Source: Chloroflexota bacterium (GTDB lineage Bacteria; Chloroflexota; Anaerolineae; Aggregatilineales; Phototrophicaceae). From it: DNA of 64,000 nt. Where the stretch lies: contig JAIUNI010000009.1 in NCBI GenBank assembly GCA_020161935.1, positions 234,701 through 298,700 on the forward strand. The letters are read 5' to 3'. The translations under genes were made by a program, and so were the position numbers. This document shows, piece after piece, positions 43,577 through 52,648 of this stretch (position 1 is its first letter; each line of letters starts with the position of its first letter). The notes beneath the pieces are model-generated. The model had not been told where the DNA came from and did not search any database. It saw only the letters and a list, made by a program, of their open reading frames with translations.

Positions 43577-44758
43577 TTAGTTGGCGAGCAGGCGGGCGTT
43601 GTCGCTATCCCAGAACACATTTACGATGTCGCCCTTATTGAAGTACTTATCGGTACGCAAGCCGTAGTTCTGCACGCGGACGATCACTTCAATGTTGTAA
43701 TCCGCGCCGAGGCCGATGCGGTAGCGGGTGTCGGTACCGATGTAGATGTCTTCAAGGATTTTCCCCGGCAGCATATTAATGTCGGGATCGCGCAGGACGG
43801 CGGTTTTGTAGGCTTCGGCGGTGTCGCTGCTGCCATCGGGGAACTTGACGTTACCGGTTGATTGGAACAGATTCAGCTTTTCGGGACGGATGGCAACCGT
43901 ACATTCGGATGGGCCGGTGATGTCGGGGTTGGGGACGGCGCGAATGGTGGTTTTCTCATCAATCTTGACGAGCGCATACTGCCCTGACATTTCAAGGTAG
44001 TGGGCATTCATGAAGTTGGTTTCGCCGATGAAGTCCGCCACGAACTTGGTGGTCGGCGCTTCGTAAATTTCTTCGGGCGTACCGACTTGCAGCACCTTGC
44101 CCTTATCCATAACGGCAATACGGTCGGCCATCGTCATGGCTTCTTCCTGGTCGTGGGTGACGAAGATGAAGGTGATGCCCAAATCTTTTTGCATGGCCTT
44201 GAGTTCGTAGCGCATGTCCTCGCGCAGTTTGAGGTCGAGCGCCGACAGTGGTTCATCGAGCAGGAGTACCTGCGGGTGCTTGACGATGGCACGGGCGAGG
44301 GCGACACGCTGCTGCTGACCACCGGAGAGCTGACGCGGGCGACGGTCGCGGGCCTGGGGAAGCTGCACGCGCTGGAGGGCTTCTTCGGCACGTTTACGGG
44401 CTTCGTTACGGTTCACGCCTTCCATTTCGAGGCCGAACATGATGTTTTGGAGGGCAGTCATGTGCGGGAACAGGGCGTAATCCTGAAAGACGGTGTTCAC
44501 CGGACGGTGGAAGGGCGGTACGTCTTGCACAGCCTTCCCGCGAATAAGGATTTTACCGGAGGACGTATCCTCGAAGCCGGCGATCATACGGAGGGTGGTT
44601 GTTTTACCACAGCCGCTTGGCCCCAGCAGGGCAAAGAATTCACCGTCGTTGATTTGCAGCGAGACATCATCAACGGCGCGTACCATGCCGTCGCGGCGAG
44701 GCGCTTGAAATTCCTTAATGACATTGATGAGTTCGACATCATATTGAGCTTGAGCCAT
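43577..44758 (-). CDS. potA: spermidine/putrescine-type ABC transporter ATPase PotA
   Basis: 393 residues. The ABC domain has Walker A 'GPSGCGKTTT', signature 'LSGGQQQRVALARA', Walker B 'LLLDEPLSALD' and the His switch in 'FVTHDQEEA'. A C-terminal OB-like TOBE region (about 280-390) is usual for the PotA/MalK group. AAAGGGA is before the ATG. It is the last gene of potB-potC-potD-potD-potA and drives uptake of polyamines or a related cation. Confidence 0.93.
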   Translation of the reverse strand: MAQAQYDVELINVIKEFQAPRRDGMVRAVDDVSLQINDGEFFALLGPSGCGKTTTLRMIAGFEDTSSGKILIRGKAVQDVPPFHRPVNTVFQDYALFPHMTALQNIMFGLEMEGVNRNEARKRAEEALQRVQLPQARDRRPRQLSGGQQQRVALARAIVKHPQVLLLDEPLSALDLKLREDMRYELKAMQKDLGITFIFVTHDQEEAMTMADRIAVMDKGKVLQVGTPEEIYEAPTTKFVADFIGETNFMNAHYLEMSGQYALVKIDEKTTIRAVPNPDITGPSECTVAIRPEKLNLFQSTGNVKFPDGSSDTAEAYKTAVLRDPDINMLPGKILEDIYIGTDTRYRIGLGADYNIEVIVRVQNYGLRTDKYFNKGDIVNVFWDSDNARLLAN

Positions 44759-44801
44759 AATTGCATCCCTTTAACCCGTTACGAAAGGCCGACCTTAAGT
44801 A

Positions 44802-45950
44802 TTACTGCCCTAACAGTGTACGGAGTTCCGTCCACGCATCATTATAGAGGCGCGTTGCCTCTTGACCCACATCGAGCGCCGCAAAGAGTTTGGAAGCGGA
44901 TTCGTCGGTGGGGTAGATAATTTCAGATTCCAGATATTCCGGCAAGATGAGTGCTTCGTCAATCGCCTTCTGGTTGGGCGTGGCGTAGGCGGTGTAGTTG
45001 CTAATATCGGCGGCGACCTGCGGGTCGAGAATGTAATCCATGAAGGCCAGCGCGAGTTCATAGTGCGGGGCATCCATCGGAATGGCGAGGTTATCCACCC
45101 AGCGGATGGTGCCTTCTTCGGGCAGTACGAAGTCGAACTTATCGGCACAACCTTGATCGGGGTTTTCATTACAGTTGATAATGATTTGGAAGATGTCACC
45201 GCTGTACTCCACCACCAAATCCATTTCCCCACTGAGCAGCTTTTCCTGCCCGTCGTCGGCGGCTAGGGCGCGGACGTTGCCGCCACGTTCGACCAAGAAA
45301 TCACGGGCGGCGGCGATGTCCCCGGCATCTTTGCTGTTCGGGTCTTTGCCGAGCAGGTTGAGCGCAATCGACATCATGCCCTGCGGGTCGTCGATCCACG
45401 CGACGTTGCCGTCAAAACTCCACACGTCATCCCAACTGGTGACTTCTTTACCGACGGCTTCTTTGTTGTAGCCGACACCAAGCGTCCCCCACTGGTAAGG
45501 GACGGTGTACTGGTTGCCGGGATCATAAACAGGGTCAACCAGATGCACGGAGACATTGGCGAAGTTCGGGATTTTGCTGAGGTCAACCGGCTGCACCAAG
45601 CCTTCGCGGATGAGCAGCTCAACCGACGAGCTGGTGGGCACGATGAGGTCGTAGCCGGGGTTGCCCTGCCGCAGTTTGGCGATCACTTCTTCGTTGTTGG
45701 CGAAGTTATCTTCGTTTACAGTGACACCACAGAGCGCACCGAAGTCGCTGCGGGTGTTGTCGGCTTCGTAGGTCGTCCAGTTCCACCAGTTCAGCACGCG
45801 GTCACTTTCCGGCAGGCTTTGAACCAGTTCCACGACCTCAGCGGGACACGTCCATGTGGTTTTGATCGCGTCGTCCTGCGCGAAAACGGGTAGACTGAGT
45901 GACAGCATACCGAGGCATAATCCGGCGACGAGGGTGGTGGTTCTGGACAT
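44802..45950 (-). CDS. potD: polyamine-type solute-binding protein PotD, second copy
   Basis: 382 residues with a signal peptide ending 'LPVFAQDD' and no lipobox. The fold marks of PotD are 'RVLNWWNWTTYEADNTRSDF', 'YDLIVPTSSSVELLIREGLV' and 'YSGDIFQIIINCNENP'. It is a close paralogue of the gene just upstream, with the same length and the same 'NYTAYATPNQ' tail, but differing in loops that would line the ligand cleft. Different polyamine preferences of the two are inferred. It comes before potA. Confidence 0.92.
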   Translation of the reverse strand: MSRTTTLVAGLCLGMLSLSLPVFAQDDAIKTTWTCPAEVVELVQSLPESDRVLNWWNWTTYEADNTRSDFGALCGVTVNEDNFANNEEVIAKLRQGNPGYDLIVPTSSSVELLIREGLVQPVDLSKIPNFANVSVHLVDPVYDPGNQYTVPYQWGTLGVGYNKEAVGKEVTSWDDVWSFDGNVAWIDDPQGMMSIALNLLGKDPNSKDAGDIAAARDFLVERGGNVRALAADDGQEKLLSGEMDLVVEYSGDIFQIIINCNENPDQGCADKFDFVLPEEGTIRWVDNLAIPMDAPHYELALAFMDYILDPQVAADISNYTAYATPNQKAIDEALILPEYLESEIIYPTDESASKLFAALDVGQEATRLYNDAWTELRTLLGQ

Positions 45951-46007
45951 GGTGCTGACCTTTATTTAGAAACGTTCTCAAAAAATAGGCAATAAAATTT
46001 CTATCTC

Positions 46008-46041
46008 AAAAGAGAAGGGGCAGGCTTGTGACCTACCCCTT
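46008..46041 (-). terminator. hairpin between the two potD genes
   Basis: On the minus strand AAGGGGTAGG...CCTGCCCCTT with one mismatch, then CTCTTTT. It lies about 17 bases after the first potD and may limit read-through into the second potD and potA. Confidence 0.55.
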
Positions 46042-46057
46042 ACGTTAGCCGTTCGTG

Positions 46058-47200
46058 TTACTGGCCGAGCAGCGTGCGGAGTTCCGTCCACGCATCGTTG
46101 TACAAACGGGCAACATCGTCACCCAAGTCCACAACGGTGAACAGGGTTTCGCTGGCGGCTTCGTCCGGGTAAATGACGGTCGATTCCAGATATTCCGGCA
46201 GAATCAGCGCTTCATCAATCGAAGCCTGATTGGGCGTGGCATAAGCGGTGTAGTTGCTGATGTCCGCGCCGACAACCGGATCAAGAATGTAGTCGATGAA
46301 GGCGTGTGCCAGTTCAGGATGGGGTGCATCGGTGGGGATCGCCAGATTATCCACCCAAATGATCGCACCTTCGGACGGAATGACGTAGGCAAATTTGCCC
46401 GCGCAGTTCTGTTCAGGGTTGGCTTCACAGTCGGCGATAATTTGGAAAATATCACCGCTGTATTCGATCACCATGTCGGCTTCACCGCTCAGGAGCTTTT
46501 CCTGACCGTCATCTTGAGCAATCGTGCGGACGTTGCCACCACGATCAATCAGGTAGTCACGAGCCGCGCCGATTTCAGCCGGATCGGTGCTGTTCGGGTC
46601 CATGCCTTGCAGGGTTAGGGCGATACCGAGCATCGAACGCGGGTCTTCGATCCACGCGACGTTGCCGCCGAAATTCCACATATCTTCCCAACTGGTCACT
46701 TCCTGACCCACGGCTTCGGTGTTGTAGCCGATGGCAATGGTACCCCATTGGTAGGGAACACTGTACTTGTTTTCGGTGTCGTAGGCCGGTGCTTGCAGAT
46801 GGGTGGAAACATTGGCGAAGTTCGGGATCTTGCTGATGTCGATTTCTTCCAGCAAGCCTTCACGGACCATCTGCGGGATGACTACGCCGGTGGGGACAAC
46901 GAGGTCGTAACCGGGGTTGCCCTGCCGCAGCTTGGCGATCAGTTCTTCGTTGCTGCCGAAGTTGTCTTCGTTGACGGTTACACCACACAGTTCGCCGAAG
47001 TCGGGGCGGGTGGTTTCCGCTTCATAGGTCGTCCAGTTATACCAGTTCAATACCCGTTCGCTTTCCGGGAGACTTTGCACCAATGCGACCACATCTTCCG
47101 GGCAGGTCCATGTAGTTTTGGCTGGCTCGTCCTGTGCGAAAGCAGGTATACCCAACGCCAAAGCACCAAAACAGAGTACACCAGTCAATTTACGAAACAT
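46058..47200 (-). CDS. potD: polyamine-type solute-binding protein PotD, first copy
   Basis: 380 residues from the ATG at 47,200, which has AGGAGG 5 bases upstream; an earlier in-frame start is unlikely. Signal peptide ends 'IPAFAQDE'. It has the same PotD marks as the next gene ('RVLNWYNWTTYEAETTRPDF', 'YDLVVPTGVVIPQMVREGLL'). It follows potC by 50 bases. A strong ribosome site and a hairpin after the stop suggest high expression, as expected for a binding protein. Confidence 0.92.
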   Translation of the reverse strand: MFRKLTGVLCFGALALGIPAFAQDEPAKTTWTCPEDVVALVQSLPESERVLNWYNWTTYEAETTRPDFGELCGVTVNEDNFGSNEELIAKLRQGNPGYDLVVPTGVVIPQMVREGLLEEIDISKIPNFANVSTHLQAPAYDTENKYSVPYQWGTIAIGYNTEAVGQEVTSWEDMWNFGGNVAWIEDPRSMLGIALTLQGMDPNSTDPAEIGAARDYLIDRGGNVRTIAQDDGQEKLLSGEADMVIEYSGDIFQIIADCEANPEQNCAGKFAYVIPSEGAIIWVDNLAIPTDAPHPELAHAFIDYILDPVVGADISNYTAYATPNQASIDEALILPEYLESTVIYPDEAASETLFTVVDLGDDVARLYNDAWTELRTLLGQ

Positions 47201-47250
47201 TTTGCCTCCTAGTGACATCTTTGTCTTTGCTAACACTTCTAGGCTCACCG

Positions 47251-48162
47251 TTACCGGTTTGCCCCACGCCCCTGTATATACAGGGAGATTCCGACTAACA
47301 CCATCGAAGCAACCAGCAGGATGGTGGAGATCGCATTAATTTCGGGCGATACACGCTGCCGCAGCAGACCATACACGAAAATGGGGAGTGTATTCGTGCC
47401 GACACCATTGGTGAAGAAGGTCACGATATAGTCATCGAGCGACAGGGTGAACGCCAGCAATGCGCCAGAGATGATACCCGGCAGGATGAGCGGGAAGGTG
47501 ACACGCCAGAAGGTTTGCCACTCGTTCGCGCCGAGGTCACGGGCGGCTTCTTCGTAGCGCGGGTTCATATCCGCCAAGCGACCGCGAATGGTGATGACTA
47601 CGAAGGATACCGAGAATACGACGTGACCGATGATGATCGTGCCGAAGCCGAGGGTAGCACGCTGACCGCTGATGCCTTCTATCGTGTCGAACAGGAATTT
47701 GAAGAACACCGCCAGCGATACAGCCTGAGTAATTTCGGGAATGACGACCGGCAGATACAGCACCGCATCCACGATTTTCTTGCCGGGGAATACGCCACGT
47801 TCGAGGGCAATCGACACCATCGTGCCAATGATGGTCGAGATCAACGTCGAGCAGACGGCGATGAACAGGGTGTTCCGCAGCGCGGCGAACATCTGAACGG
47901 TGAATTGGCTCGTACCGTCGAAAATGCGAGCATACCAATTGGTGGTGAAGCCACCCCATACGGATACGGTATCGCTCTTGTTGAACGACAGCACAACGAG
48001 GACGACAATGGGTGCCCACAGGAAGAAGTACGAGAAGAGCGGATTGGCGTAAAAGAGTATCTTGCCAATTCGCCGTACCAGCATGTCACGGCGAATTTGA
48101 CCGTAGTTGATGTCAATCTCGCTGAGAGCAGGGTGAGCAGGTGTAAAGGTTTGCTGGGTCAT
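47251..48162 (-). CDS. potC: spermidine/putrescine-type ABC permease PotC
   Basis: 303 residues with six membrane helices and an N-terminal cytoplasmic extension of about 35 residues. The EAA loop that contacts PotA is 'EAARDLGANEWQTFWRVTFP'. Its start overlaps the potB stop by 4 bases (ATGA). With PotB it forms the channel of the importer. It is somewhat longer than Escherichia coli PotC because of the N-terminal extension. Confidence 0.92.
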   Translation of the reverse strand: MTQQTFTPAHPALSEIDINYGQIRRDMLVRRIGKILFYANPLFSYFFLWAPIVVLVVLSFNKSDTVSVWGGFTTNWYARIFDGTSQFTVQMFAALRNTLFIAVCSTLISTIIGTMVSIALERGVFPGKKIVDAVLYLPVVIPEITQAVSLAVFFKFLFDTIEGISGQRATLGFGTIIIGHVVFSVSFVVITIRGRLADMNPRYEEAARDLGANEWQTFWRVTFPLILPGIISGALLAFTLSLDDYIVTFFTNGVGTNTLPIFVYGLLRQRVSPEINAISTILLVASMVLVGISLYIQGRGANR

Positions 48163-49079
48163 CGCGCTGTCTCCCGGCTGCCGTAGCGTAGATAAATAAT
48201 GACACCGACAGTGACCAAGATCATCAATACCGCCGAGAGGGCAGAACCACGCGGATAATTCGCGCCGCTGCCTCTGATATTTTGCTGAATAAGGTTACTG
48301 ATCATCAAACCCTGCGTACCACCGAGCAAGTCCGGCGTGACGAACGCGCCGATGGTGGGGATAAACACGAGAATGAAGCCCGCGACTAAACCGGGAGCCG
48401 TCATGGGAACGACGACGCGGAAGAATGTTTTAAGATCGTTCGCGCCGAGGTCGTTGGCCGCCTCGACAAAGCGAAAGTCAAACTTTTCGACCACCGCGTA
48501 AATCGGCAGCACCATGAAGGGCAGGTAACTGTAAACCAAGCCGAGGATAACCGCCTCGCGGGTGTTCAGCCAGTTTAGCTTGCCATCTTGCAGAATGCCC
48601 AAGCCACCAAGTGTCGTCAAGATACTGGCTAACGGGCCTTCCGGCGCGATGATGGTCTTGAGCGCGTAGGTACGCACGAGGAAGTTCGTCCAGAAGGGCA
48701 TGATGATGAGGAACATGGCGAACTGACGGAAGGCTTGGCTCTTACGGGTGGCGATGAAGAACGACAGTGGGTAGCCAAGCAGCAGACAGATTATGGTCGT
48801 CAGCAGTGAAATCCACACTGAACGCAGGATGACTGCCGAGTAGATGGGACGCGGCTTCCAGAAGTCGAACGCATCGGCGTAATGGTTGAGGGTCAGTGGG
48901 AGTTGACCACCCGCGCCGTCGGTGGTGGGGGTCAAAAAGCTGATCGCCAGCACAATCAGAACCGGCAGCATAAAGAAGATGCCCAGCCAGACCACAGCGG
49001 GAAGCGAGAGGAAAATCCCCTGCCGCCGGTCGCGATCTTTCATGTATTGCACATTGGTCGTCGGTGTGACGGAAGCCAT
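48159..49079 (-). CDS. potB: spermidine/putrescine-type ABC permease PotB
   Basis: 306 residues with six membrane helices and the EAA loop 'EAANDLGANDLKTFFRVVVP'. It is the first gene of the operon, with AAGGGGTAG just before the ATG. The large external loop between helices 1 and 2 ('PLTLNHYADAFDFWKPR') is usual for PotB. The 180 bases upstream hold no clear promoter; they separate this operon from the SH3 membrane protein gene on the same strand. Confidence 0.92.
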   Translation of the reverse strand: MASVTPTTNVQYMKDRDRRQGIFLSLPAVVWLGIFFMLPVLIVLAISFLTPTTDGAGGQLPLTLNHYADAFDFWKPRPIYSAVILRSVWISLLTTIICLLLGYPLSFFIATRKSQAFRQFAMFLIIMPFWTNFLVRTYALKTIIAPEGPLASILTTLGGLGILQDGKLNWLNTREAVILGLVYSYLPFMVLPIYAVVEKFDFRFVEAANDLGANDLKTFFRVVVPMTAPGLVAGFILVFIPTIGAFVTPDLLGGTQGLMISNLIQQNIRGSGANYPRGSALSAVLMILVTVGVIIYLRYGSRETAR

Positions 49080-49262
49080 ATCTACCCCTTACCCGTATAG
49101 GCAGCTAGCATGAGGGCAAATCATAATCCTTCTAGCGGATTTCGACAACAGCAACAGTAATGCTAATTTGTGTGTAATCCCTGTAGATTATGACCAAAGT
49201 ATTCCACGTCTGCAATAATACAACTTATCCCGCAGCGTTTACCCCTATCAAAAGAGGGGTTT

Positions 49263-50072
49263 TTAGCCCGTTTGGCGCACGGGTAATTGAGCGCATGAGG
49301 CGGTTAAATTCAAAAATTCAGCTTTTAGCCAACCCTGTGTCCCGTTAAAGTCACCGTACCACCACACCAAGTCTTCCGTATGTCCGTAAAGCGCGACGGT
49401 GTTATCAAAGGGGATGGTTTCCTTGATGGCGGCATCTTCCTCCGGCGCGGCGCGGAGGTTGACATTGAAGCGGGTGAGCGCGAGGCAAGGCTGGGGCAGG
49501 GTCGCCGTCGGTAAGGGTGTACTGGTGACGAATACGAAAGGGGTGGCGGTCGCGGTTCCGGTGGGGCGCGGTGTGCGTGTTTGGGTGGGCGTTGGGGTGT
49601 TGGTGACGGTCGGCGTGAGTGTCGCTGTGGCGGTCGCGCCGGTTTCGGTGGGCGTGGTTTGAACCTGTGCCACATTAATGGGCGTGACGGTGGCTAAGGC
49701 GGGCAGCAGGACTTGGGTGGAGGTGATTGGTACGGTGATGGTCGCGGCGAACACCAGCGCACCCATGCCGAGGGCGTAAACCCCGCGTGAGTGGTTGAGC
49801 TTTTCGGCGCGGCGCAGTTCGAGCAGGGCGATGAGGATGCCCAGCACAATGAGCATGATACCCAGCAAGCGGCTGTATGTGAGGGGCAGCGCTTCCGGTT
49901 GGTCGCTCATCGAAGCCTGAATGATACCCGCCAACGGCAGCAGCACACTGAGGAAAATCAGCAGCAGTTCGATGAACGTGATTTTGATGACTTTGCGGAG
50001 GGTACGGACGACCGCCAACAGCACGTAGAGAAGCGCAAAAAGCGCCCCGGCAAAGACAAGCAGTAAACCCAC
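49263..50072 (-). CDS. membrane protein with an external SH3b-like domain
   Basis: 269 residues from a GTG at 50,072 with GAGGCG upstream. Four membrane helices (about 2-22, 30-50, 65-85 and 95-118) are followed by a Thr/Pro-rich linker ('TPTVTNTPTPTQTRTPRPTG') and a bacterial SH3 domain ('LTRFNVNLRAAPEEDAAIKE', 'WWYGDFNGTQGWLKAEFL'). SH3b domains often bind peptidoglycan or peptides outside the cell. No enzyme domain. It may be co-transcribed with the pot operon downstream but the 183-base gap makes this unsure. Confidence 0.75.
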   Translation of the reverse strand: MGLLLVFAGALFALLYVLLAVVRTLRKVIKITFIELLLIFLSVLLPLAGIIQASMSDQPEALPLTYSRLLGIMLIVLGILIALLELRRAEKLNHSRGVYALGMGALVFAATITVPITSTQVLLPALATVTPINVAQVQTTPTETGATATATLTPTVTNTPTPTQTRTPRPTGTATATPFVFVTSTPLPTATLPQPCLALTRFNVNLRAAPEEDAAIKETIPFDNTVALYGHTEDLVWWYGDFNGTQGWLKAEFLNLTASCAQLPVRQTG

Positions 50073-50274
50073 TATACGCCTCGATTACACGGATAATTTG
50101 ACCGACATTATGCCGTACTTTCACAGGGCTTGTCTAGCATCCGTTCGTAACTATTCATGTTTGAGTGGGGACAGCGAGCCGGCATTGGCGATATTTATTT
50201 AACAATTCTGCGCTGTAGATTTAACATTTCGTTCACAGAAATTTAGCCGACAATGGCTAATTTGAATTCCGCGT

Positions 50275-50280
50275 TATAAT
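50275..50280 (+). promoter_or_regulatory. candidate -10 box of the Tat binding-protein operon
   Basis: TATAAT in a GTTATAAT context, 96 bases before the start at 50,376. No clear -35 box is seen. It lies in a 303-base divergent region (50,073-50,375) that has no gene. Confidence 0.4.
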
Positions 50281-50375
50281 CACGCTAGGTTTTGACAGCT
50301 TATCTAAGCGTAAAGCGCTTAACATACTCCAAGCCTGCTAAAACCCCTAACTGGATTTTTAAGGAGAAAATTGAG

Positions 50376-51575
50376 ATGAAGTCTTCGAATATGTCTCGCC
50401 GCAAGTTCCTCCAGTTGGCCTCGCTCGCCAGCGCCGGTATCGCCGTTAACATCGTTGGTCTGCCCGCGTTCGCGCAGGATGCCGCCGCGACCCCCGGCCC
50501 GCTGCCGCCCGCACCCGCTGCCGGCCCAATTGACCTTGAAGCCGCCGGTGGTATGGACGCACTGATCGAGGCGGCCCGTGCGGAAGGCGAACTCTCGACC
50601 ATCGCGCTGCCCGATAGCTGGGCGAATTATGTTCAAATTAAGGAAGACTTCTTCACGAAATATGATTTCTTGAAACACAATGACTTGAACCCCGATGGCA
50701 GCTCGGCGCAGGAAATTGAAGCCGTTAAGACCAACGCCGGTAACAATGGCCCGCAGAACCCCGATGTGCTGGATGTCGGCTTTAGTTGGGGCGAGATCGG
50801 TATCGAAGAAGGCTTGTTCCAACCGTACAAGGTCGCCACTTGGGACAGCATCCCCGATGATGTGAAGGATCCCGATGGTTACTGGGTTGGTGACTACTAC
50901 GGTACGCTGGTGTTCGAAGTCAATGCTGATGTGGTGACCAACATTCCTCAGGATTGGTCAGACCTGCTGAAGCCGGAATACGCGGGACAAATCGCCCTCG
51001 GTGGCGACCCGACCGGCGCGAACCAAGCGATCTTCACCGTTTGGGCAGCGGCGCTGGCGAACGGCGGTTCGTTAGACGATGCCGAAGCGGGTTTGGACTT
51101 CTTCAAGGAATTGGCTGACTCCGGCAACCTGCTCCCGTTGATTTCCAGCCCCGCGACCATCGCCCGTGGCGAAACCCCGATCACCATTCGCTGGGACTAC
51201 AACGCGCTCGGCAACCGCGACGCGAACGCCGACAGCGTGAATATTGAAGTTGTGTACCCCAAGAGCGGTTCGATTGCCGGTTTGTACATTCAGGCCATCA
51301 GCGCCTACGCGCCGCGCCCGAACGCAGCCCGTCTGTGGATGGAACACCTGTACTCGGACGAAGGCCAGTTGGCATGGTTGGCTGGTTACGCCAAGCCCGT
51401 CCGCTTCGACGACCTCGTCGCGAACGATGCCATCCCCGAAGAACTGGCTGCCAAGCTGCCCGCTTCGGATATTCCGGTGAGTTTCCCGTCGGTTGACCAG
51501 ATCAATACCGTCAGCGAACAAATCAAGACCGGTTGGGCCGAAAAGGTCGGTTTGGCGATTGCTGCCCCCGCTTAA
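50376..51575 (+). CDS. Tat-exported ABC solute-binding protein
   Basis: 399 residues from the ATG at 50,376, 9 bases after AAGGAG. The start has a twin-arginine signal, 'MSRRKFLQLASLASAGI', ending near 'PAFAQDA', so it is exported folded. A Pro/Ala-rich spacer ('PGPLPPAPAAGPI') precedes a type 2 binding fold ('DFSTIALPDSW'-like opening and 'VLDVGFSWGEIGIEEGLF'). It belongs with the spermidine/putrescine and ferric-iron binding proteins. It is followed by two permeases and an ATPase, so the import unit is complete. Confidence 0.88.
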   Translation: MKSSNMSRRKFLQLASLASAGIAVNIVGLPAFAQDAAATPGPLPPAPAAGPIDLEAAGGMDALIEAARAEGELSTIALPDSWANYVQIKEDFFTKYDFLKHNDLNPDGSSAQEIEAVKTNAGNNGPQNPDVLDVGFSWGEIGIEEGLFQPYKVATWDSIPDDVKDPDGYWVGDYYGTLVFEVNADVVTNIPQDWSDLLKPEYAGQIALGGDPTGANQAIFTVWAAALANGGSLDDAEAGLDFFKELADSGNLLPLISSPATIARGETPITIRWDYNALGNRDANADSVNIEVVYPKSGSIAGLYIQAISAYAPRPNAARLWMEHLYSDEGQLAWLAGYAKPVRFDDLVANDAIPEELAAKLPASDIPVSFPSVDQINTVSEQIKTGWAEKVGLAIAAPA

Positions 51576-51609
51576 GCCGCGCGGCAGACAATCTTATTTG
51601 AATGATGAG

Positions 51610-51636
51610 GCAGGGGGTGCAGCTCGCGCCCCCTGC
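51610..51636 (+). other. hairpin between binding-protein and permease genes
   Basis: Perfect 8-bp stem GCAGGGGG (51,610-51,617) with CCCCCTGC (51,629-51,636) and an 11-base loop. There is no T run, so it looks like an RNA-stability hairpin more than a terminator. Confidence 0.55.
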
Positions 51637-51677
51637 GCGTTCTAAGTGTTTTCGGTGCAAGAGCAATGCAGAGTCGT

Positions 51678-51683
51678 TATAAT
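51678..51683 (+). promoter_or_regulatory. candidate -10 box ahead of the permease gene
   Basis: TATAAT in GTTATAATCGGCAG, identical over 14 bases to the block ahead of the MOSC gene (8449). It leaves a leader of about 20 bases. Confidence 0.4.
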
Positions 51684-51709
51684 CGGCAGCATCACTTATC
51701 GGCGGGTAG

Positions 51710-52648
51710 ATGGGGGCAGGCATGGCGGGATTGACAACGATTGAGGTCAGTAAGGCAGAAGCACCACCCTCGCTGCGCCGTCGGTTCGGCCTGTGGTGGT
51801 CGTGGAATTGGCTGGGCTTACTTCCGTTTGTCCTTTTTATTATTGCGTTCCAGTTGATGCCAGCGCTCTCGATTGTCGTGAAGTCGTTCCAAGACCTGAA
51901 CGGCAATTTTACGCTGGAGAACGTCAACTCGTTAAATGATCCACTTATTTTAGGCGCTTATTGGTCATCCATTAAACTCAGTTTTCTGACCGCACTTGGG
52001 GGCGCGTTCATCGGTTTTTTTGTCGCATGGGGTGTCACATCGGGTTACTTCCCGAAATGGATACGGTCAGCAATATTATCTTTTTCAGGCGTGGCTTCAA
52101 ATTTTGGCGGCGTGCCATTGGCCTTTGCTTTCGTGGCAACGATTGGTCAGACGGGCATTCTCACCGTAGCGCTAAAGTCCATCGGGATTAACCTCTATCC
52201 CGATTTTAGGCTTTACAGCTTTAACGGCTTGGTGATTGTTTATATCTATTTCCAGATTCCGCTGATGGTACTGATTATGGCTCCGGCCTTTGAAGGGCTG
52301 CGGAAAGAGTGGAGTGAGGCGAGCGAGAACCTCGGCGCAAGCCGTTTCCAATACTGGCGCTATGTGGCACTGCCTATTCTATTCCCTTCGATTGCGGGAA
52401 CGTTTGCCCTGCTGTTCGGGAACGCCTTTGGCGCACAGGCAACCGCGTTCGCGCTCATCGGTGGCGGCGGGCAATATTCGGTAATTACATTACTTGTCGG
52501 CAGCCAGTTTAGCTCGGATACGTTTAATAACCCCGGCATCGGTAATTCGCTGGCGCTCGGCATGATCGTGGTGATGGTGGTCACGATCTTCATCTATAGT
52601 TTCTTCCGGCGGATGTCCAGCCGGTGGCTCAAGGTCGGGGGCGAATAA
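51710..52648 (+). CDS. ABC transporter permease (PotB/FutB-like), first of a pair
   Basis: 312 residues with six helices and the EAA loop 'EASENLGASRFQYWRYVALP'. It acts with the next permease. The ATG at 51,710 is used; an ATG four codons later, with a GGGGG site, is possible. The stop overlaps the next start by one base. The ligand class follows the binding protein upstream, most likely a polyamine or another small cation. Confidence 0.88.
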   Translation: MGAGMAGLTTIEVSKAEAPPSLRRRFGLWWSWNWLGLLPFVLFIIAFQLMPALSIVVKSFQDLNGNFTLENVNSLNDPLILGAYWSSIKLSFLTALGGAFIGFFVAWGVTSGYFPKWIRSAILSFSGVASNFGGVPLAFAFVATIGQTGILTVALKSIGINLYPDFRLYSFNGLVIVYIYFQIPLMVLIMAPAFEGLRKEWSEASENLGASRFQYWRYVALPILFPSIAGTFALLFGNAFGAQATAFALIGGGGQYSVITLLVGSQFSSDTFNNPGIGNSLALGMIVVMVVTIFIYSFFRRMSSRWLKVGGE

